IMG/VR virus record: IMGVR_UViG_3300047277_000147
Location: 1-37,926 of that record
Reading direction: 5' to 3' (one strand)
DNA: 37,926 nucleotides
Source: a virus
Positions within the stretch are counted from its first letter, which is position 1; each line of letters starts with the position of its first letter. Position numbers and translations under genes: made by a program. A model generated the notes under the pieces. The model searched no databases. It saw only the letters and a program-made list of their open reading frames with translations, and was not told where the DNA came from. Below are positions 26,263 through 33,100 of the stretch, in pieces.

Positions 26263-27057
26263 ATGCAACACGAATTGGTTCTGTTATCAGGATTACCTAG
26301 ATCCGGATCAACAATATTAACATCATTACTGAATCAGCACACCCAAATTAAAGCAACAACAACATCACCAGTATTAAGTATGATACTCAATTTTTATACA
26401 AATTGGGAATCACACACAACAGCTCAAGAATCCGATAAGAACACACAACAAAGAAAAGATATGACCCGTGCAATGATAGAATCTGCACATAAACATTTCA
26501 ATTCACCGATAGTCGTGGATAAAAATAGAGGTTGGCCAAAAAGTTCAAAATTATTGACCGAGCTACTAGACAACCAACCAAAATACATATGCACCGTACG
26601 CAATATTCCCGACATATTAGCATCTTTCGTAACATTAGCTAACAAAGACCCAAATAATTTTATAGACAATGCGTTAAAAGAATCTGGATTTGCTGTTAAT
26701 AATACAAATAGATGTAGGTTATTATGGAATTCAGGTGTGGTTGGTGAATCTTGGCAATGTTTTAAAAGTGGATATCAATTCAACAAAAATAACATGTTGA
26801 TTTTAGAATATGAAGATATTGTTTCCAGGCCACTAATGGTTATGGAACAAATAGAAGAATACTTAGGAATAGACCATTTTTATTATGATATATATAATTT
26901 AAAACCCATGAAAGAAAAAGATGAAAATCATGGTATAAAAGGATTACATGATATTAGACCTAGTATTAGTAAAACATCCAAACCGGCCGAAGCGATTATT
27001 GGTGTAGGATTAACACAACATTATAATGATATGAAATTAGATTTTTGGCATAAATGA
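26263..27057 (+). CDS. PAPS-dependent sulfotransferase
   Basis: 264 residues, a normal length for a small sulfotransferase. The N-terminus has the 5'-phosphosulfate-binding loop LLSGLPRSGSTILTSLL (PRSGST at residues 12-17). The 3'-phosphate site is TVRNIPDILASF at about 111-122, where the family usually has a VRDPxDxxxS pattern. VDKNRGW at 85-91 and LEYEDIVSRPLMVMEQIEEY at about 183-202 also fit the fold. It should move sulfate from PAPS to a hydroxyl or amino group; the acceptor is unknown and could be a sugar or a protein. It is the first gene after the hairpin, and an APS-kinase-like gene that could supply PAPS lies three genes downstream. Confidence 0.82.
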   Translation: MQHELVLLSGLPRSGSTILTSLLNQHTQIKATTTSPVLSMILNFYTNWESHTTAQESDKNTQQRKDMTRAMIESAHKHFNSPIVVDKNRGWPKSSKLLTELLDNQPKYICTVRNIPDILASFVTLANKDPNNFIDNALKESGFAVNNTNRCRLLWNSGVVGESWQCFKSGYQFNKNNMLILEYEDIVSRPLMVMEQIEEYLGIDHFYYDIYNLKPMKEKDENHGIKGLHDIRPSISKTSKPAEAIIGVGLTQHYNDMKLDFWHK

Positions 27058-27065
27058 GGTTATAA

Positions 27066-28016
27066 ATGAAAAAAGTATTTTGGATTGATGGTGGTGCCGG
27101 TCGTATTATTGCAGCTATTCCTGCATTACTTAAATATAATAGATTGAATCCAAATGATGATTGGACAGTCATCGCTGCAGGATTTAACAATTTGTATTGG
27201 GGTATACCAGAACTACAAGATCGAACTTATGGATTAGACGACAAAGGAGTATTCGACAATATAATCAAATATGCTGATGTGGTTGTTACTCCAGAACCAT
27301 ATAGAAATCCTGCATATTTCAATCAAAAGATTTCTTTAGTAGAAGCATTTGATGTTGAAATTAATGGAACCCACGATCATTCGGATTTAGGTGTTCCAAA
27401 ATTAGTTTTTGATAAATCCGAAACTACAGTGTCAACAACAACATTAGGTGAACTTAAACAACGCCAAAAGAAACAAAAAACAATCATATTTCAGCCGTTT
27501 GGTCGTGGTGCTGCTGTTACATCACAACACACAGATGGTCAAGCCACAGACGTTGAAGATGTGGAATCCAGAAGTTTGTCGGCTGAATCATATCTATCAT
27601 TAGCTAAAAAATTGTCTTTAAAATATAATCTAGTATTTTTTGGCGAACCACAATTCCAACTTCAACAAGACAGTTTTGCTTCAAATTACACTTGCGATTT
27701 GCGTCAATGGGGATCACTAATAGAACAAGCTGATTATTTTGTTGGTGTAGATTCAGTTGGTCAACATATGGCCAGAGCTATGAATGTACCAGGAACAGTG
27801 ATATTCGGGTCAACATTCCCCATAAACACATCATATCCAGATTTCTTTCAAATATTAGAAAAAGAAGGTGTTAAAAAATATTCTCCTATAAGATTGATGG
27901 GGTTGGATGCTATATTATCAAACAGAATTAATGATAAACTTATGGATTTCGACGAAAAGGAAATCAATGAGATATTTAAGAAAATTGTTTCACATATAGA
28001 ATTGAAGGTGAAATAA
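27066..28016 (+). CDS. Glycosyltransferase, GT9 (heptosyltransferase)-like
   Basis: 316 residues with a two-Rossmann GT-B layout. The N-terminus KKVFWIDGGAGRIIAAIPAL contains the glycine-rich turn of the acceptor domain. The C-terminal domain starts near IIFQPFGRGA (140-149). The family's best motif lies at 225-250: FVGVDSVGQHMARAMNVP followed by TVIFGST, corresponding to the nucleotide-sugar site of GT9 enzymes (usual form DSGxxHxAxA). This suggests transfer of a sugar, heptose or another, to a surface glycan. The GAGG ribosome site is just before the ATG. Its stop overlaps the carbamoyltransferase start by one base (TAATG), so the two are made together. Donor and acceptor cannot be read from the sequence. 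Confidence 0.75.
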   Translation: MKKVFWIDGGAGRIIAAIPALLKYNRLNPNDDWTVIAAGFNNLYWGIPELQDRTYGLDDKGVFDNIIKYADVVVTPEPYRNPAYFNQKISLVEAFDVEINGTHDHSDLGVPKLVFDKSETTVSTTTLGELKQRQKKQKTIIFQPFGRGAAVTSQHTDGQATDVEDVESRSLSAESYLSLAKKLSLKYNLVFFGEPQFQLQQDSFASNYTCDLRQWGSLIEQADYFVGVDSVGQHMARAMNVPGTVIFGSTFPINTSYPDFFQILEKEGVKKYSPIRLMGLDAILSNRINDKLMDFDEKEINEIFKKIVSHIELKVK

Positions 28017-29716
28017 TGGCATATAATATATTAGCGATTAATCCAGGACATAATGGATCAGCAGCATTGGTATCTGATGGTGAAATAGTATTTTATGGTG
28101 AGGAAGAAAGATTTTCACGAATGAAATATGATGGTAATCCATTCAGAGCAATGCTCCAAGTATTAACAAGTTTTACAGTAGATGAATTTGTTATTGGCGG
28201 AACATCAAATGATTTAGCAGGATTACCATGGACAGGCGAAGATGCATATACAGCATTAGTTAGAAAATATAACCCAAATGTTAAAATAACCAAATTTGGC
28301 GAGAAACATCATTTTGGTCATGTAAGTAATGCATTTTATAATTCGGGATTTAAAACAGCAGCAGCTGTAATTGTCGATGGATCAGGTTCATTTCATGTCG
28401 AACGAATGGGTACAGAAGAATTCGCTCCAGTAACGGGAGGATATGAAACAGAATCAATATTCATGTGTTCTTATCCAGCAGAATTTACACCAGTTTATAA
28501 AAGATATGCTGACGGTAATAGCATATCATATGATAATGGACTTAAAGATTTTGATGATACCGTTACCATAACCAAAGCTTATGAAGCAGTTACAGATTAC
28601 TTAGGATTCCATGTTATTGAAGCTGGTAAAACTATGGGATTAGCGCCATACGGAAAATTTGATGAAAATATTCCTCCTATATTTGTACAAGGTAGAGGTA
28701 ATAAAAATCTATTAAGACCAAATTACCCAGCAATGGCGACCGTTGATGAATTTAGATTTCCATATCTAGTTAGACATGGCGACCATAAAGAATGGCAATA
28801 CAACGAAACTATGGTGGACGATAAACAAAAAAATATCGCATATCATGTACAACAAGAAACTCAACAATTGGTGGCCAAGTTAATACAAAAAGCACACGAT
28901 GATACCGGAGAAACAAACATCGTTATATCTGGAGGATATGGATTAAATTGTGTAGCAAATTACTTCTACAAAAAAGTATTTCCTAATCTAAATATCTATG
29001 TCGATCCACTATCTCATGATGGCGGAACATCTCTAGGATTAGCATTATATGCTTGGCATGTTAAATCACAAAACACCACACCCAATAAGTTACAAAATCT
29101 ATATTTATCCGGATATCCAACATATGAAAATGTCGATCTCATATTATCGAAATTTGACACATTGAAAATTAAAGATGTTACTGATGAAGTTGTTGCTGAG
29201 ATATTATCGGAAGAAAATATCGTATGTTTCTTCAATGGTCGTGCTGAAGGTGGACCTAGAGCACTAGGCAACAGATCAATATTGTTTGATCCCAGAGTAT
29301 TGGATGGTAAAGACGTTGTTAATAGAGTAAAAGGTCGAGAATGGTTTAGACCATTTGCCGGTTCCATTTTAAAGGAATATGCAACAGAATGGTTTGATTT
29401 GGCTGGAATGGACGAATCACCTTTTATGATGTATGCTGTAAATACATTGGAAGATAAGGTAGATTTGATACCATCAATAACACATGTTGATGGTACTTGC
29501 AGAATTCAAACAGTATCCAAAACAGACAACCAAAATTATCACAAGTTATTAACAGCGTTTTATGAAAAAACTGAGGTGCCGATATTATTCAACACTAGTT
29601 TTAATTTAGCTGGTGAACCTTTAGTGGAAACTGTATTTGATGCAATACAAACATTAAACAATTGCGATATCGAATATTTATATCTACCAGAAATCGGTAA
29701 ATTGATATACAAATGA
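28016..29716 (+). CDS. Carbamoyltransferase, NodU/CmcH/TobZ family
   Basis: 566 residues, the usual length for the family. The N-terminal Kae1-like domain opens ILAINPGHNGSAALVSDG and has KHHFGHVSNAFYNSGF (His98, His99 and His102), the likely metal/carbamoyl-adenylate site. KTMGLAPYG, SGGYGLNCVANYFYKK and PLSHDGGTSLGLAL follow. The C-terminal domain has GRAEGGPRALGNRS (408-421) and KGREWFRPF (439-447), both strongly conserved. These enzymes use carbamoyl phosphate and ATP to carbamoylate a hydroxyl, often on a sugar. Pairing with the glycosyltransferase by a one-base overlap suggests a sugar substrate. All key motifs look intact. It overlaps the next gene by four bases (ATGA). Confidence 0.93.
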   Translation: MAYNILAINPGHNGSAALVSDGEIVFYGEEERFSRMKYDGNPFRAMLQVLTSFTVDEFVIGGTSNDLAGLPWTGEDAYTALVRKYNPNVKITKFGEKHHFGHVSNAFYNSGFKTAAAVIVDGSGSFHVERMGTEEFAPVTGGYETESIFMCSYPAEFTPVYKRYADGNSISYDNGLKDFDDTVTITKAYEAVTDYLGFHVIEAGKTMGLAPYGKFDENIPPIFVQGRGNKNLLRPNYPAMATVDEFRFPYLVRHGDHKEWQYNETMVDDKQKNIAYHVQQETQQLVAKLIQKAHDDTGETNIVISGGYGLNCVANYFYKKVFPNLNIYVDPLSHDGGTSLGLALYAWHVKSQNTTPNKLQNLYLSGYPTYENVDLILSKFDTLKIKDVTDEVVAEILSEENIVCFFNGRAEGGPRALGNRSILFDPRVLDGKDVVNRVKGREWFRPFAGSILKEYATEWFDLAGMDESPFMMYAVNTLEDKVDLIPSITHVDGTCRIQTVSKTDNQNYHKLLTAFYEKTEVPILFNTSFNLAGEPLVETVFDAIQTLNNCDIEYLYLPEIGKLIYK

Positions 29717-30132
29717 AAATATTGATAATGGGTCTTCCTGGATCAGGCAAGACCTTTTTAACCAAAGAACTGAAGAAACAACTTGAACAATTGGGTAAAA
29801 GTGTTTCTTGGTTTAATGCGGATATTATTAGAGAGAAATTTGATGATTGGGATTTTACCACGGAAGGTAGAATTCGACAATCAGTTCGCATGAATCAATT
29901 ATCGGAAGAATCTGATTCCGATATTGTTTTATGCGATTTTGTTGCACCGTTAGAAGAAATGCGTAATAATTATAATGCAGATATTACTATTTGGGTAGAT
30001 ACGATATCGAAAAGTATATTTGAAGACACCAATAAATTGTTTGTTAACCCTATTAAATATGATTTTAGGGTGACCGAACAAGATTGTGAATATTGGGCTG
30101 GTGAAGTAATAAATAACATAAATATAGGTTAA
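29713..30132 (+). CDS. cysC: Short APS-kinase (CysC)-like P-loop kinase
   Basis: 139 residues, shorter than cellular APS kinases (about 200 aa). The P-loop GLPGSGKT is at 7-14. Next comes FNADIIREKFDDWDFTTEGR and IRQSVRMN (34-61), corresponding to the substrate-binding D(G/A)DxxR and GRxxNxxR region of CysC. DFVAPLEEMR (75-84) matches the family's F(I/V)xPxxxxR, and WVDTISKSIFEDTNKLFV (94-111) the following strand and lid. An APS kinase phosphorylates adenylylsulfate to PAPS, the donor for the sulfotransferase at 26263. The C-terminal part is cut short, so another small-molecule kinase role is possible. It overlaps the carbamoyltransferase stop by four bases. Confidence 0.72.
   Translation: MKILIMGLPGSGKTFLTKELKKQLEQLGKSVSWFNADIIREKFDDWDFTTEGRIRQSVRMNQLSEESDSDIVLCDFVAPLEEMRNNYNADITIWVDTISKSIFEDTNKLFVNPIKYDFRVTEQDCEYWAGEVINNINIG
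30117..30124 (+). promoter_or_regulatory. Possible late promoter (CATAAATA)
   Basis: CATAAATA lies at the 3' end of the kinase gene, 35 bases before the ATG at 30160, nearly the same spacing as the better promoter at 25310. A relaxed NATAAATA late motif is, as I recall, reported for T4-like cyanophages. In DNA this AT-rich a chance match is possible. Confidence 0.35.
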
Positions 30133-30159
30133 TAAAGTTCAATCAGGGGAAAATGAACC

Positions 30160-33100
30160 ATGGACATGTACTTCAAAGTAAAAAATGGATTATCGGTAAA
30201 TAACAAAAAGGTATTAGATTCGAGCGGTAATTTATTATTAGATTCATTGGGAAATTTAGTAATTGGTGGTGGAACAGCAGGCACAGGTTCTCATAATATT
30301 GCTACCGGTAATGGTGCATTATTTTATAACACCACAGGTAATTATAATATTGCAACTGGTAAATATGCATTAAGACTTAACACCACAGGCTGTAATAATA
30401 TTGCTACCGGTAATGGTGCATTATTTTATAACACCACAGGTAATTATAATATTGCAACTGGACAAAATGCATTAAGACGTAACACCACAGCTTCTAATAA
30501 TATCGCTACTGGAATAAATGCATTATATTGTAACACCACAGGTTCTAATAATATTGCTACTGGTCGTGATGCGTTAGCTAGTAACACCACAGGTTCTAAT
30601 AATATTGCTACCGGTTATGGTGTATTATATTGTAACACCACAGGCTGTAATAATATTGCAACAGGATACGATGCGTTACGAAATAACACCACAGGTTGGT
30701 CTAATGTTGCAACCGGTCATTATGCTTTAAGAAATAACACCACAGGTTCTTATAATATTGCTACTGGCCAATGTGCATTAAGAAATAATTATACAGGTTG
30801 GTCTAATATTGCTACCGGCTATGGTGCTTTAAAATGTAACACCACAGGTTCTTATAATATTGCTACTGGCCAATGTGCATTATTTTATAACACCACAGGT
30901 TGGTATAATATTGCTACCGGCAAGTGTGTATTATTTCGTAATACTACAGGTTCTTATAATATTGCAACCGGTGAAGGTGCATTATTTTATAACACCACAG
31001 GTTCTAATAATATCGCTACCGGTTGTGCTGCTTTAAAATGTAACACCACAGGTTCTAATAATATTGCTACCGGTGAAGGTGCATTATTTTATAACACCAC
31101 AGGTTCTGATAATATTGCTACTGGTCGTGAAGCATTAAAATGTAACTCCACAGGTTCTTATAATATTGCTACTGGTCGTGAAGCATTAAAATGTAACACC
31201 ACAGGTTATGGCAATATCGCTACTGGTGTTAGTGCATTAAGAAATAATACTACAGGTTCAAGTAATATCGGTATCGGTTACCGGGCTGGGATTGATGTGG
31301 CAACTGGAAGCAATAACACAATTATTGGTAATTTAACAGGCACAACAGCACTTTCAAGTACAGTTCTACTTGGTGCGGGCGATGTTGAGAGATTAAAGGT
31401 TAATTCAACTGGATTGTATATCAATGGTTCTTTGTTTACTAGCGGTGTAGCAGTTTATGGTGGGTTAGCTAATATTTTAACTTCAACCTTAGCTGGTGTT
31501 AATTTCATTGGAGAACATGGTTTAGTTTATAATTCTTTTACACCAGAAGCTACAGTTACTTCAATTTCAAACACACTTTTAGGCACAGGATTATTAAATC
31601 AAATTGCTTATGGTATTCATAATGACGAATATTTTAAATTCAATATACCTTGGAATATAGAATATTTTGGCAAATCTTACAATGCAGGATATATTTGTTC
31701 TAATAGTTTTCTTTCTTTTGCACACGGTTCTACATTAAATCAAAATTTTGCTGCAAATTCACCACTTTTACCTAAGATATTAATTGCCTCTGCTAATAAT
31801 TATACACAAGGGATATATTCGGGGGAATTAGGTACTACACCAGATAGAACTTTTGTAGTTAGATATGAGGGTTTAACATCTATTAGTGGTGGTGGGATGT
31901 TAAATGTTGCACCTATAGAAAATATAATATTAGGTCCATTAGCATTAGATTATTACACAACTCCAGATGTAGGCAGTACCGATGATGGTTATTATATTGC
32001 AGCTATTCCTTGGGATATATCTTATTTGGGCAGTCTTTATAATACAGTTTATATAGGAACCAATAGTTATCTTACATTTAGTGACGGTGCAGTTCAATTT
32101 TCGGGTTTTGCTGCAAATTCACCAGGTTTACCTAAGATATTAATAGAAGCGCAGGATAATTTTGCGGGTTCTGTGTATTATGGTGTAGAAGGTGTTGCGC
32201 CAGATAGAACCTTTAGAATCCGTTATGAAGCGGGTGCCCCTAATGAATCCAATGTTGATTGGGAAGCAACTTTCTACGAAAATGATATTTCTAGGATTGA
32301 TATTCAACTAGGGAGTTATAGTTATGTACCCCTTGGATTTTCTGGATTATATTCAGCAGACACTTGGGTGGCTGATTTGCTTGGATCATCTTATATCGGC
32401 ATGAGTATTACTGCAGTGATTCCAGTAGCCACAAATATGATATGGGAAGCAACTTTCTATGAAAATGATATTTCTAGGATTGATATTCAAATAGGGGAAA
32501 ATAATAGACTTGATGGTATCTCTGGTATCTATACTGAAAATGAATGGGTTGCTGGTTTACCTATTACTTCAAATACTGGTAATAGTATTGTAACAAGCAA
32601 AGTAATACAACCAGATAATATTACTGTTGATTCTACTATTCGATTTGACGAACTTAATTCTTTAGCTATTGGTGGAGGATTAAGTTTATCTGTTCCCACA
32701 TTAGGGGGTTCATACAATACTGATAATATTGCAATAGGATTTGGAGCTCAGAATCTAAATGTAACAGGTGGTAAAAATATCGCAATTGGGACAGAGGCCT
32801 TACATTGGTCTAATGATGGGTGGGGAAATGTTGCAATAGGGTGTCGTTCATTATTTTGTAACACCACAGGTTCTTATAATATTGCTACTGGATCATATGT
32901 ATTAATAAATAATACCACAGGTTCTAATAATATCGCTACCGGTTATGGTGTATTATATTGTAACACCACTGGACGTGATAATATTGCTATCGGTAATGGT
33001 GCTTTAAGATTTAACAGCACAGGTTCTTATAATATTGCAACTGGACTATATGCATTAAGATGTAACACCACAGGTTCTTATAATATTGCTACCGGTTATG

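Noticed and set aside
26263-27057. P-loop NTPase or kinase identity for the PRSGST protein
   Set aside because: The loop lacks the GxxxxGK(S/T) lysine; PRSGST followed by the TVRNIPDILASF element is the sulfotransferase arrangement.
30153-30200. ATG at 30153, seven bases before the chosen start of the giant adhesin
   Set aside because: It is in another frame and reaches a stop after about 16 codons; the AGGGGA ribosome site is better placed for the ATG at 30160.
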